Below are positions 43,006 to 54,951 of a DNA stretch of 64,000 nucleotides, piece by piece (position 1 is the first letter of the stretch; the number at the start of each line of letters is the position of its first letter). The translations under genes were made by a program, and so were the position numbers. The notes under the pieces were generated by a model. That model was not told where the DNA came from. It ran no database searches and saw only the letters and a list, made by a program, of their open reading frames with translations. Origin of the DNA: Plotosus lineatus (lineage: Eukaryota > Chordata > Actinopteri > Siluriformes > Plotosidae); assembly GCA_024760905.1 (NCBI GenBank), contig CM045733.1, forward strand, positions 42,382,501-42,446,500, read 5' to 3'.

Positions 43006-44891
43006 CCCAATATTAAAACAAACCCGATATGAAAACATCTAGATTAAAAACCGTTCTTGAGTTTGTGACTGTTTTCAACTTTTGTCAGTTTTCTTTATGA
43101 AAAATAGATGTAGTTTTTATCTGGGTACGTAAATACGATTGTGAAATATATATATATATATATGATGAAAACTTGCACACAGGTGTTGATGATATGCTGG
43201 CAGTTTGGGGATCTCCTGGGAAAGAAGTGATATAATTCACATGACACCAAGTGATACTATAAAAACAGTGGTGATGAAGCAACAGACTGGTTTGGTTACT
43301 AAGACATACTATCTTGGCTTCTTTTTGCCAGCTACAACTCTCTTTCTTTCTGCAGCACAGATATCATGTGATAAAGCAGGGAGAGGGGAAAAAAAAGAAA
43401 AGATAGTTATGAAGTTAAGGCTTTTGTATTTGGTGTCCACAACATGAACACAAGACAAATACATCTATTCATGAGCTTCACGAGGCGAAACACTTTGTGC
43501 CGCTGGCTGTTGCTTAAATTAATTTCAGCCAAGATAAAAAAAATAAGGCCTGAAAATTTCAAGATGACCCAATTATAGTTTCCTCCAAAAGCACTGGATT
43601 TCAACTAATGATTCAGAATCAGCAATTATATCTCACAGGCCATCTAACTTGATTTTTGTTTTCTTTTTTTCATAACTAAGGCAGTGTGATACATTCATAC
43701 CCACAGGTCTTATGATATTCAGGAAAGCTAGACGTTCCTTATATAAATGCTTGAATCCTGCTCCTAGAACCTGAGCTTCTCTTTGTTTCTACAAGAAGTG
43801 GATGATTCAGGATGCTGGGCTGCTATATGGTAAATAGAGAAACTGTTCAATTTGTGGCAACCCTTTTTGATTGACAGTGGCACAAAAGCTTTGTAAGTTT
43901 ATTTGGACACAGATTTTAACCATTGTATTCATTTTGCTAGAGATACTGTATAACTTACTATTTTCATCTGTAAATATCCAAGGATGAATGAAATCATAAA
44001 TACTGTATAGCGTTCCTAAAATTTGCTCCTTGTTTTAGTTTAGTCATGTTTGTTCATTTAGTAAGGCTTGCTAGTCATGCATGATGGCAGACAGTGAGAG
44101 AGACTTTTCAACTCTCCTGATGTGATAAGATGAGCTGGCTGACAGAAAGTGCTGAGGTCATGAGAATTTACTGCTGGCTTTTTAATTAATCCATCTGAGG
44201 GTGCTTGGCCAAAACTGGATTTTGGGGCTCTAATAAACTTTCATAGTGCATACATGAGAAGTTACATACAAATAACACAATGCAGTGATTGACGATGTCG
44301 TCTTAGTGTTTTTCCTGTATGACAGACCATTAGTCGCCACTGCCAAGTAATATGTCCTAAATGGATTTATTATTCTATGTTGCTCTTTCATCTAACTAAA
44401 GAAACTGAAAGCAACTTACTGGCAATTGTGGGATGTCTAACCAACATATCAGGCACAAAACCTTAACAGATTAATTTTTAAATCCTGGTTCTACCCTTTT
44501 ATGATCTCAATGCCCTTACTATCATGTTTAATGTACTGATAATTTTGGCTTTACAGTTAAAACAGATTCTTTATTGCTGTCCAACTGAGGAAATTATAAT
44601 CAGTGCAGTTGTATATATGCAGTAGTGTATAAAATAGCAATAAGGTCTATACACAAGTGGTGAAGCAGAATTTTAAAAATACGTACAATCATCACAAAAC
44701 AAATGACTAGCCTGCTTCACCAACACATCATCACACAGCACTGCAAAATCATTTGAAAATAAAGCCATGGAATATGAATTCAATGGGACCAGTGTTCTAA
44801 ATAGTTTCAACATTTTAAAAATATTTTTCAAGCACAGTTCAGGTTTCGACAATCTTGGTGTTTTACTCTGCCCCCAATATGCATCTTTAAT
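43006..44891. other. Unannotated AT-rich stretch
   Basis: Nearly 1.9 kb with only a short (TA)n at 43147-43163; no gene or repeat family recognised. Confidence 0.5.
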
Positions 44892-45133
44892 ATATGTGAC
44901 GGCTACACCAAATGTAGGCAGTATCTTAACTGACACCGGAGCTTTTGAGACAAAACGCAGCTTATCCAGACTTCCAATCTGTCAAGTAAGTAAGTGCGCT
45001 TTGAATACTTGTTTAGTACTCAATAATCACTTGCTTACTTGAAAGATCCGAAGTCCAGATAAGCCGCGCTTTGTCTCAAAATCTCCAGTGTTAGTTGCAA
45101 CACTGCCTACATTCGGTGGAGTGCGTCACATAT
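44892..45133. repeat. Long imperfect hairpin (arms about 105 bp)
   Basis: Arm 44892-44996 pairs with 45028-45133 (reverse complement) with roughly four in five bases matching; anchors are 'tatgtgac', 'aatgtaggcagt', 'ttttgagacaaa' and 'tcaagtaag'. The loop is about 31 bp. It is most likely a small foldback MITE; a precursor-RNA hairpin is possible but unsupported. Confidence 0.85.
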
Positions 45134-45158
45134 TTTAGAATGAACCTCTCCTATTATT

Positions 45159-45469
45159 CCCGTGGGGCCGGTGGTGTAGTGGTTAGAGTGCTGGGCTCAT
45201 GACCAGGAGGTTGTGAGTTCGAATCCCACCAAGACCCCCACTGTGCTAAGACCCCTGGGCAAGCTCTCAACCACAAGTGTGCCTCTGTTCACCCAGCAGT
45301 ATAAATGGGTACCAGTAACAAATATACTGGGAAGGTAACCTGTGATGGACTAGTGTCCCATCCAGGAGGAGTTGAGCTCCTGGTTGCTTCACGCTACGGA
45401 AACCGGGGATAAGCACCGGCCTGATGAGCCACTAGGCTCGGGTGTAAAAACCCAACAGACTTACCTTTT
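45159..45469 (+). mobile_element. SINE-3, full length
   Basis: 311 bp. A-box-like 'tggtgtagtggttagagtgc', canonical B box 'gagttcgaatcccacc', body and end ('aaaacccaacagacttacc') as in the copy at 25339. Flanked by the exact 12-bp repeat 'tctcctattatt' at 45147-45158 and 45470-45481. Confidence 0.92.
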
Positions 45470-45481
45470 TCTCCTATTATT

Positions 45482-46089
45482 AGTACTTAGACTTTTTTTA
45501 TCCTGGAAAATTATTGATGGTGGTATGCATAGGTATCAATAATACACTGCTGAGCCAAAACTGGATGAGCTAGAATGTGTCAAAGCCATTACTATTGCTA
45601 TTGTCACTTCCTGAGTTTGACAGAACCTCCTCTGACTTACTTTGAAGTTAAAAGCCAGAGAAAGTTGCCTGATGACCTGATGAGCTCACCTGGTACATAA
45701 GGTAGTCTGTCAAAAATTAAGAGGCATGATTCATCGCTTTTAATCTATTAGACACGCTGATCTAAACATTTAGAAACATGCTATCTTTGTAACTTGTGTC
45801 GAAATATGACTTTCCATAAAAACTAATAATGAAACTATTTAAATGCTATCCAGTTGGACCAGCTCAGTTAACTACCCTTTAAGCCAATCATGATCCATTA
45901 TTGGTGTACATAAATACACATGTATTGACATGAATTTGTTAGCTGAGTATTTTATTTAATTACCTGCTAGTTTAAGATCAAATTAAGAATATCAATGTCT
46001 TAATTTTTACATCCATGCTTCCAGCAAGGCAATGTGTTATGGGTTGAGAAACTGCTGGGCTGTAACATGATAATATACTTACAAAAAGG
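45482..46089. other. Unannotated stretch
   Basis: AT-rich, no feature recognised. Confidence 0.5.
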
Positions 46090-46245
46090 TTATTGGAATG
46101 GTTTAGTGAGTGTTGGCCCTGTGATGGCCTGGCAAGTTGTCCATGGTGTACTCTGCCCTCACCCAGAGTCAGCTGAGATAGGCACCAGCCTCCCTGTGAC
46201 CTTAATTCGAATTAAGCTGTTCAGAAAATGAATGAATGAGTGACA
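46090..46245 (+). mobile_element. SINE tail fragment
   Basis: 'gtgatggcctggcaagttgt', 'taattcgaattaagctgttc' and (AATG)n mark the common SINE tail. Confidence 0.72.
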
Positions 46246-46713
46246 GGTTATTGGCTCTAGGATTAAAGCCCCAGTCTGCAAGCCTGTGGTGGCCTGATAT
46301 AATCATAGCTCGCACTGGCATGATAGTGGGATAGTGACTAACAGAGCCCAGGGCCAAGAAAGAGTATATTACAATAAATTCACAGATTTTTATTAAGTAA
46401 TCATTCTGTTGTCAGAAATGCAGCTGTGAGGGGGGGCACAAACCAGTGTCTCTCCCTCACACCGGTCCCAAGCCCGGATAAATGCAGAGGGTTGCGACAG
46501 GAAGGGCATCCGGCATAAAACAAATGCCAAATAAAATATGCGAGTCACAACAAAGAATGTCATACTGGATCGGTTGAGGCCCAGGTTAAGAATGACTGCA
46601 ATCAGTGCTGTTAACCAACAGGGTGCTGGTGAAATCGGACTACTGTTGGTTGAAGATGTTGAAGAAGGAGAGGCGGGAGGCATGTCCGTAGGCAGAGAGA
46701 GAAGAGGAAAAGC

Positions 46714-49515
46714 ATGAGCCTCGGACTGAAAGTAGGGACTTTGAATGTTGGAACTATGGCAAGAAAAGGGAGAGAGCTGGCTGACATGATGCAGAGGAGG
46801 AAGGTGGACATACTGTGTATTCAGGAGACCAGGTGGAAAGGTAGCAAGGCAACAAGCGTAGGAGCAGGGTTTAAGCTGTTTTTTCATAGTGTGGATGGGA
46901 AGAGAAATGGAGTAGGAGTCATCTTGAAGGAGGGGTTGGTCAGGAATGTTCTAGAAGTGAAAAGAGTGTCAGACAGAGTGATGAGTCTCAAGTTAGAAAT
47001 TGATGGTGTGATGTTCAATGTTAGTACTTATGCCCCACAGGCAGGATGTGTGCTAGAAGAGAAGGAGAGATTCTGGAATGACTTAGATGAAGTGATGCAG
47101 AGTACCCCCAGAGGTGAAAGAGTGGTCATTTTGGCAGACTTCAATGGACATGTTGGTGCAGGCAACAGAGGGGACGAGGAAGTGATGGGTAGGTTTGGTA
47201 TCCAGGACAGGAATACAGAAGGACAGATGTTGGTAGATTTTGCAAAAAGGATGGAAATGGCTGTGGTAAATACTTTCTTCCAGAAGAGAGAGGAGCATAG
47301 GGTGACTTATAAAAGCGGAGGTAGGAGCATACAAGTAGACTACATCTTGTGCAGGCGATGTAATTTGAAGGAAGTCAGTGACTGCAAAGTAGTAGGGGGT
47401 GAGAGTGTTTCCAAACAGCATAGGACAGTGGTGTGCAGGATGACACTGATGGTGAGGAAGGTGAAGAAGGCAAAGGCAGAGCAGAAGACAAAGTGGTGGA
47501 AGCTGAAAAAGGAAGTGTCGGGTTGTCTTCAAGGAGGAGTTGAAACAGGCTTTGGGTGGTCAGGAAGTGCTTACAGATGACTGGACAACTCCAGCTAATG
47601 TGATCAGGGAGACAGGTAGGAGAATACTTGGTGTGTCATCTGGAAGGAGAATACATAAGGAGACTTGGGGTGGAATGAGGAAGTTCAGGAGTGTGTACAA
47701 AGGAAGAGGTTAGCTAAGAAGAAGTGGGACATAGAGAGGACTGAAGAGAGTAATCAAGAGTACAGGGAGACACAGCGTAAGGCGAAGATAGCGGTGTTAA
47801 AGGCCAAATAGAGGGCGTATGATGACTTCTATGCTAGGTTGGACAGTAAGGAGGGAGAAAATGATTTATAAATAGAGATGGGAAGGATGTGCAGCAAGTT
47901 AGAGTGATTAAGGACAGAGAAGGAAATGTATTAACTGATGACTGAAGTGTGCTGGGAAGATGGAAAGAGTACTTTAAAGAGCTGATGAATGAGGAAATTG
48001 AGAGAGAAAAAAGTGTAGAAGAGGTGACCGTCGAGGACCAGGAAGTAGCAAAGATTAGTACGGGTGAAGTGAGGAAGGCATTGAAGAGGATGAAGAATGA
48101 AAAGGCAGTTGGTCCTAATGACATACCGGTGGAGGTATGGAAGTGTCTAGGAGAGGTAGCAGTAGATTTCCTGACAAGAACATTCAACAAGGTTTAGAGA
48201 GTGAGAGGATGCCAGAGGAATGGAGGAGAAGTGTGATGGTACCCATTTTTAAGAACAAGGGCGACGTGCAGAGTTGTGGCAACTACAGAGGGATAAAGTT
48301 GATGAACAATATGATGAAGTTATGGGAAAGAATAGTAGAAGCTAGACTAAGAGCAGAGGTCAGCATTTGTGAACAACAGTTTGTTTTCATGCCAAGAAAG
48401 AGCAGCACAGATGCAGTGTTTATCTTGAGAATGTTAATAGAGAAGTACAGAGATGGTCAGATGGAGCTGCATTGTGCCTTTGTGGATCTGGAGAAAGCAT
48501 ATGACAGGGTGGTGTCGAGAGAGGAACTGTGGTATTGCATGAGGAAGTCTGGAGTGGCAGAGAAGTATGTTAGAGTGGTGCAGGACATGTAGAAGAGATG
48601 TAAGACAGTGGTGAGGTGTGCTGTCGGTGTGACAGAAGAGCTCAAGGTGGAGGAGGGACTGCACCAAGGGTCAGCTCTGAGCCCCTTCTTGTTTGCTATG
48701 GTGATGGACAGGCTGACAGATGAGGTTAGACAAGAATCTCCATGGTCTATGATGTTTGCAGATGACATTGTGATCTGTAGTGAGAGCAGGGAACAAGTGT
48801 AGGAAAACCTAGAGAAATGGAGGTATGCCCGAGAAAGGAGAGGAATGAAGGTTAGCCTCAGTAAGACAGAATATATGTATATGAATGACAATGACCCAAG
48901 AGGAACGGTGAGGTTACAGGGAGCAGAGATAAAGAAGTTGGAGGATTTTAATTCCCTAGGCTCAACAATCCAGAGCAATGGAGAGTGTGGAAAAGAGGTG
49001 AAGAAGCATGTGCAGGCAGGTTGGAATGGTTGGAGAAAAGTGTCCGGTGTGATGTGTGATAGGAAGGTATCAGCAAGAATGAAACCAAACGTGTACAAGA
49101 CGGTGATGAGGCCAGTGATGTTGTATGGTTTAGAAACAGTGGCCCTGAGGAAAAGACAGGAGGCAGAGCAGCAGGTAGCAGAGATGAAAATGTTGAGATT
49201 CTCTTTGGGAGTATCGAGGATGGATAGCATCAGGAATGAGTACATCAGAGGGACAGCACATGTTGGAGGTATTGGAGACAAGACATTGGAGAGAGGCTAG
49301 ATTGAGATGATTTGGACATGTACAGAGGAGGGATAGTGAATTATATTGGTGGTAGGATGCTGAGGTTGGAACTGCCAGGCAGAAGGCGTAGAGGAAGACC
49401 AAAAAGTAGATTTATAGATGTGGTGAAGGAGGACATGGAGGTCGTTGGCGTAAGGGAAGAAGATGCAGAGGATAGGATGAGATGGAGGCAGATGATTTGC
49501 TGTGGCGACCCCTGA
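46714..49515 (+). pseudogene. RTE endonuclease-RT, copy D first part, broken
   Basis: Endonuclease is complete and open to about 47510: 'VGTLNVGTMARKGRELADMM', 'ILCIQETRWKGSKATSVG', 'VVILADFNGHVGAGNRG' (DFN intact), 'VDYILCRRCNLKEVSDC'. A 2-bp loss near 47512 shifts frame; TAG at 47807-47809 and TGA near 47943, and another shift near 48195. From there it shares with copy C the 'RVVSREEL' insertion, the TAG after 'VVQDM' (48588-48590) and the frame change near 49280. RT box 'MMFADDIVICS' is intact here, unlike C. A private TAG lies near 48799. Confidence 0.85.
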
Positions 49516-49545
49516 AGGGAACAGTCGAAAGGAAAAGAAAAAGAA

Positions 49546-49546
<1 letters not shown>

Positions 49547-49625
<79 letters not shown>
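49547..49625. repeat. (AC)n microsatellite between the two RTE-D parts
   Basis: About 39 AC units; the equivalent tract beside RTE-C (42806-42820) has about 8. Expansion followed the copying event. Confidence 0.95.
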
Positions 49626-49628
<3 letters not shown>

Positions 49629-49642
49629 GCCTAGGGGAAATT

Positions 49643-50382
49643 TGATCTGTAGTGAGAGCAGAGAACAAGTACAGGAGAATCTCGAGAGGTGGAGGTATGC
49701 CCTGGAAAGGAGAGGAATGAAGGTTAGCCTCAGTAAGACAGAATACATGTGTATGAATTACAAGGACCCAAGAGGAACAGTGAGGTTACAGGGAGCAGAG
49801 ATCAGGAAGGTGGAGGATTTTAAGTACTTAGGCTTTACAATCCAGAGCAATGGAGAGTGTGGAAAAAAGGTGAAGAAGCGTGTGCAGGCAGGTTGGAATG
49901 ATTGGAGAAAAGTGTCCGGTGTGATGTGTGATAGGAGGGTATCGGCAAGAATGAAAGTAAACGTGTACAAGATGGTGTTGAGGCCAGCGATGTTGTATGG
50001 TTTAGAAACAGTGGCCCTGGGGAAAAGACAAGAGGCAGAGCTGGAGGTAGCAGAGCTGAAAATGTTGAGGGGTTTTTTGGGAGTAATGAGGATGGATAGG
50101 ATCAGGAATGAGCACATCAGAGGGACAGCACATGTAAGACGTTTTGGAGACAAATTCAGAGAGGCTAGATTGAGATGGTTTGGACATGTACAGAGGAGAG
50201 ATAGTGAGTATATTGGTAGTAGAATGCTGAGGTTGGAACTACCAGCCAAAAGGCCTAGAGGAAGACCAAAGAGACGATTCATGGATATGGTGAAGGAGGA
50301 CATGAAGGTAGTTGGTGTAAGAGAAGAAGATGCAAGGGATAGGGTGAGATGGAGGCAGATGATTCACTGTGGCGACCTCTGA
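49643..50382 (+). pseudogene. RTE RT C-terminal part, original end of copy D
   Basis: A single open frame from 'ICSESREQVQENLERWRYAL' to the stop at 50380-50382, including 'SKTEYMCMNYKDPRGTVRLQ' and 'RWFGHVQRRDSEYIGSRMLR'. It starts just downstream of the catalytic FADD, which is not included. It lacks the stop and frame changes of the preceding part, as expected if it is the untouched remainder of the original insertion. Confidence 0.85.
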
Positions 50383-50536
50383 AGGGAAAAGCCGAAAGGA
50401 AAAGAAGAAGAAGGTGTTGTCAGAAAATAATCATAGTGAGATGATGTTCTAATTCTGTTCCTTATAGTGCTGTCTCTAACAATTTCATTTTTAGTTAAAG
50501 AAACATGAATACTTTATAATCGGTTTATGGCTACAT

Positions 50537-50886
50537 ACATTCATTTTCCGTAACCGCTTAATCCTAATTAGGGTCGCAGAGAGGCTGGTGGCCATCCCAG
50601 CCGACTCCGGGCGAGGGCGAAGTACACCCTGGCCAGCTCGCCAGGCCATCACAAGGCAGAAACACACTGACGGCTATGCAGCTACTCTTGTCGAAAGTCA
50701 GCACGAAAGTCAGCAATGGTTCTTTAACATGCCTCACACCATATACAGTAAGAGACCCGGTCAGCCTTTGATAACCCATTCAGCTGCACTGGGGGGACAG
50801 TGAAAACCCATTGAGAGTGAGGCTTGAACCCCCAACCTTAGCATTAGTGATCCCGTACCTTTACCACTAGGCCACCACTGCCCGGT
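50537..50886 (-). mobile_element. SINE-1, full length
   Basis: Head (B-box-like 'gggttcaagcctcac'), body with a small internal duplication of 'cgaaagtcagca' (50693-50716), and tail ('gaccctaattaggattaagc', 'aaaatgaatg'). Confidence 0.85.
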
Positions 50887-51948
50887 TACATGCTGTGACA
50901 TCAAACATTACCAAATGATGTCAATTCCAATTCTTGCATTTATTAGAGCAGATATAAATCCCTCATCTCTCACTACCCACAATTGCTATCAAATCAACAT
51001 GGCTGTGAACAGCGTGAGCAGAAACACAGCAGGACGTCTCAGTATGTGTTTTGTATAGGCATTTAGATTTAGAATGATTAGCATACAGATGGAGCAGCAT
51101 GTTGTCTTAGTGGTTAGCAGGTTTGAGTATTGGGCTCTGGCTTGTGTGTTGTTTGCATGTGGGAAGAGACCAGAAGGGAACCTTTGAAAGCAGAGGGAGG
51201 ACGTGCAAAAGGCACACAGAAAGGTCATAGTTGGGTGCAAGCTTCAAACCCTGAACCATCTCGCAATGAGGTTACTGTGCTATCCATGGTACTGCCACCA
51301 CTGACCTTTCACTTTGAAGCTAAGGCAGCATTACACCTCACCGAATGCGCCGCTCTGGCCCTTCTCACACACACACCTCCCGCTCCCCTCTTTTGCCAGC
51401 TCTTTATCACCAGTAATAAAAATTCCTCTGTGCTTTGCTTGGTGTTTGAGTGCTGAATGTTCTGTTTTTGGAGGAGGTTCAAAAGGTCAGCATGAAGAAG
51501 CAGGAAATAGGCCACACTTGATAAGCAGGTGACTATGTTATGCCCCACAGGGAGTGTAGGACTCTATTCAACCCTTTTAACAAGAGATTGAGAGGCGATT
51601 GCAGTCACTTGATGGCTACAATGTGTGGCACAGGACGACATGCTGGAATGATGGAACAACAACAAAAAAATACTCTCTTGTATTACAGCAGCATCGATTA
51701 CACCCCATTAGCCTAAGACTTATCCAAACTACATATTATGTGCAGAGAAACTATATCTCTGATAGGGATGACTATTTTGGTAAATTAAGTTGACATTTCA
51801 GTAATTATAATGCTCAATTAACAAACGCATACATTAGATTCATGACTTAAACCTCAAATTTGTTTTCCAGCTCCATTCTCACATTGGTGAATCCTGTTGT
51901 TTTCATTAATTGAATGTGCATGCCGGTTGCTCAAATCAGCATAGGTGA
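50887..51948. other. Unannotated stretch with SINE-2-head-like pieces
   Basis: Near 51091-51150 ('gtcttagtggttagcagg') and 51240-51300 (complement of a similar head) are two head-like pieces in opposite orientation with 'ggacgtgcaaaaggcacaca' between. The rest holds nothing I recognise. Confidence 0.4.
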
Positions 51949-52247
51949 AAAGGTAAAGTCCTTTGGGCTTTTTTCACCTTAACGGACTGTTGCTTATCCC
52001 CGGTTTCCATAATGTGAAGTGACTAGGAGTACAACTCCTCCTGGATGGGATGCTAGTCCATCAGAGCTTACCTTCACAGTATATATTTACTGGTACCCAT
52101 TTATACTGCTGAGTGAACAGAGGCACACTTGTGGCTGAGACCTTGCCCAGGGGTCTTAGCACAGTGGGGGTCTAACTGGAATTTGAACACACAACTTCCT
52201 GGTCATGAGTGCAGCACCCTAACCACTACAGCACCAGCCCCATATCA
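51949..52247 (-). mobile_element. SINE-3, near full length
   Basis: About 299 bp on the minus strand, with the end at the left ('aggtaaagtcctttgggc') and the tRNA-like head at the right ('ggctggtgctgtagtggtta'). Flanked by 14-bp repeats 'atcagcataggtga'/'atcaacataggtga' at 51935-51948 and 52248-52261 (one mismatch). Confidence 0.88.
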
Positions 52248-52261
52248 ATCAACATAGGTGA

Positions 52262-52904
52262 GTACTCCTAAATCTTCATAAAAAATGGGCTGTGTGCACA
52301 CACAAATATGCATAAACATCTATGATGAGAAATGCTTCTATAGTAAATTAAGATGAGATATTATATTCACTAGCATCAATAATGGAAAAATGCCACAGAT
52401 TAGAGTGAAACCTGCCAAACTAGGGAAAAGCACTAAAAAAATAATTTAAAAAGAAGGGGTTTCACATGATATTAAAGCTCAAGAAAAACATCACTAACTA
52501 CATTTGTGAGATTAAGGCCACTGGAGTTTGGTTGATTAGCCCAGAGTTGGTGGCGTGGGTTCGCAGTTGGTGGAGCACATGAACACTGATTTGAGCCCTG
52601 TATCTCCTGCATCAAGGTCAGGGTCTGACAGAGAATTAGAAGGTATTGCTTTGTTAATTCAGGCTATTATTTATTAAATAAGCCATGGTTTCCAGTGAAC
52701 ATAAGTGATATGTTATGAAGTAATATTAATTTGCATGCTTTGTAACATCATAAACAATTTCACTTTCTGACAGCGTTTTATTATGAGGAAATTAAAATGA
52801 ATGAAAATTAAAAAAAGGGGGATATGCATCACTTTGACACCTATTTGTGCCTGAGAGTGCTCTTTTGTATTTGTACATTTTGCTTGTAACTAAGAGATGA
52901 GATT
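52262..52904. other. Unannotated stretch
   Basis: AT-rich; nothing recognised. Confidence 0.5.
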
Positions 52905-53140
52905 TCCTTTCCGCTTTTTCCCTTTGTCAGGGGTCGCCACAGCAAATGATTCGCACATTTGATTTGGCATAGGTTTTTATATTGGATGCCCTTCCTGAAA
53001 CAACCCTTTAGCAAGGGATAGAAACACGCTGACGGCTTTGCAGCTACTCTTTTCAAAAGTCAGAAATGGTTCTTTTACATGCCTCTCACCATAGACAGTG
53101 ACAGACATGGCCCGCCTTTGATAACCCAGTTAGCTGCTTG
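52905..53140 (-). mobile_element. SINE-1 variant with RTE-derived tail, head missing
   Basis: Same architecture as 18686-19018: SINE-1 body ('gtaaaagaaccatttctgac'), then 'gggttgtttcaggaagggca' (RTE 5' UTR-like), then 'atttgctgtggcgacccctg' (RTE 3' UTR-like). It is 5'-truncated at 'gcagctaactgggttatc'. A short possible duplication 'ctaaga' is not convincing. Confidence 0.8.
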
Positions 53141-53501
53141 CACCTAAGAACAAAGCCGATAAGAAAACATTGTTAAATGCTGGAATCTTTAGATTTAAAT
53201 AGATATTTGATTGATGAATTAAGTCCAGTGTTAATATATAGTACTTGTAGCAAAATGACCAACACTGGTGACTAAAATGAACCATTATACCTTAAACACT
53301 ATCTTTCTAACGTTCTTTTAATCCACCATAACAACATTATTTGTTTGAAACAGAAAGAAATTAAAACCATGTTTTAAGGACCAGCACGCTGTAGAATGTT
53401 AAATCAAAATAATTAAAAATCAAATCTCAAAATTGTCCAAAAAATTGATGTATTTGGGGGGCACATTTCTTTGTAAATATGAGGAAGTAAAAAAAGAAGT
53501 A
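53141..53501. other. Unannotated spacer
   Basis: AT-rich; nothing recognised. Confidence 0.45.
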
Positions 53502-53837
53502 CAGTTCATTTTCTATAACCGCTTAATCCTAATTAGAGTCATGGGGAGACTGGCGCCCATCTCAGCCGACTCCAGGCAAGGGCAGAGTACACCCTGGACA
53601 GCTCGCCAGGCCATCGCAGGGCGGAAACACTCTGACGGCTTTGCAGCTACTCTTGTCGGAAGTCAGCAATGGTTCTTTTATATGCCTCACACCACAGACA
53701 GTGAGAGACATGGCCGGCCTTTGATGACCCAGTTAGCTGCACTAGGGGGGGCAGTGACAACCTTGAGATGAGTGAGGCTTGAACCCTCAACCTTAGGATC
53801 AGTGATCCAGCACCCATACCACTAGGCCGCCACTGCC
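53502..53837 (-). mobile_element. SINE-1, full length
   Basis: Complete head ('gtggcggcctagtggtatgg', B-box-like 'gggttcaagcctcac'), body and (AATG)-type tail on the minus strand. Well preserved. Confidence 0.87.
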
Positions 53838-54469
53838 AAAAAGAAAGAAGTGAAAGTGGAATAGTCATGCTGCTTTTCAAATTGTGCAAAATGCTGTTAA
53901 AAATGCGGCTGCATCATTATTCTGGAGCAAGTCCAGAGTGTGTGAAACAGGAAGACTCTAGATACAGTGTGTGAGTGTGTGTGTGTTGTTTGCTCAGGCT
54001 TCAACTTGCCATGCACTTAGTCACCTCGCTCTCTAGTTACTGAGCAAAGAGTGCATGGAAGCCAACGAGTTAAGACTGCATTAAAGTAGAATGATGCCGA
54101 GCACACACAGAAAGAGAGAGAAAGAGAAGGGGGGGGGGGACAGAAAGGAAGGAAGGAAGGGCAGTGTTGTTAAAATATTGATGAGGTGAAAACAGCCGTG
54201 CCATAGCCAGTAAACCACTCCTCTTAACATCTCGTCCTTCCTCACAGGAACAGACTCATCACTTACCTCAGTTTAAACACGCTAAGAGCTGCACTGGCTC
54301 TCTTAAGATAAAAGTTATTTGAGCTGGATGTTTTAATGAGAGTTTTCAAGAGTGGTCAGGAATACAGTATTTATTTTGTATCTAAATGGAGATTTGTTGA
54401 TGACTAGTTTAGTAAATGGGAATGAAATTATAAAACATAATACACTACAGTTATGTTGCCAGGGACAGT

Positions 54470-54797
54470 TGGTGGCCTGGTGGTAAACATGCTGCATCAC
54501 TAATCCTAAGGTTGGGGGTTCTCAACGGATTGTCACCATCCCCCCAGTGCAGCTAACTGGGTTATCAAAGGCCGGTCATGTCTGTCACTGTCTATGGTGT
54601 GAGGTTCATGTAAAAGAACTATTGCTGACTTTCGATAAGAGTAGCTGCATAGCCGACAGCGTGTTTCCGCCCTGCGATGACCTGGCGAGCTGTCCAGGGT
54701 GTACTCTGCCCTTGCCTGAAGTTGGCTGGGTTGGACACCAGCCTCCCTGTGACCCTAATTAGGATTAAGTGGTGATAGAAAATGAATGAATGAGTTA
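54470..54797 (+). mobile_element. SINE-1, full length
   Basis: Head ('gtggcctggtggtaaacatg'), body ('gactttcgataagagtagct') and tail ('taattaggattaagtggtga', (AATG)n). The B-box region 'gggggttctcaacgg' is mutated. Confidence 0.85.
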
Positions 54798-54951
54798 TGT
54801 TGCCAGTTGTGTGAAATTAATGATATTACATTTACAGATGTCTCCGGAAGTGTGGCAAGTGAGGGCTTGATCAGTATATCACTCAACCTATAGACAGATT
54901 TTTAACAAAAAAGAAATAAGCTCACTATAGTAAATTAAGAGGATGCCTCAC

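Larger units (their letters stand above)
46419..50415 (+). mobile_element. RTE-clade LINE, copy D, rearranged by copying from RTE-C
   Basis: The outer limits are set by the 12-bp direct repeat 'tgttgtcagaaa' at 46407-46418 and 50416-50427. Inside, the element runs 5' UTR, endonuclease and RT N-terminus, then from about 48200 follows copy C almost exactly through the RT end, 3' UTR, (AC)n and 13-14 bp of C's right flank ('cctaggggaaattt'). At about 49643 it jumps back into RT ('gatctgtagtgagagcagag') and completes a second 3' end. The C-terminal half of RT is thus present twice. Confidence 0.87.

Noticed and set aside
43006..44890. Possible host exon in the long repeat-free stretch
   Set aside because: No open frame with recognisable protein similarity and no convincing splice-site pairs by eye.
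45173..45230. tRNA-like sequence with A and B boxes
   Set aside because: It is the head of SINE-3, present in three copies with target duplications and without a full cloverleaf, so not called as a tRNA gene. The same holds for SINE-1 and SINE-2 heads.
46419..50415. Two independent RTE insertions side by side
   Set aside because: Only one pair of 12-bp duplications exists, at the outer edges, and the inner junction carries flank DNA from RTE-C, so a copied segment within one insertion explains it better.
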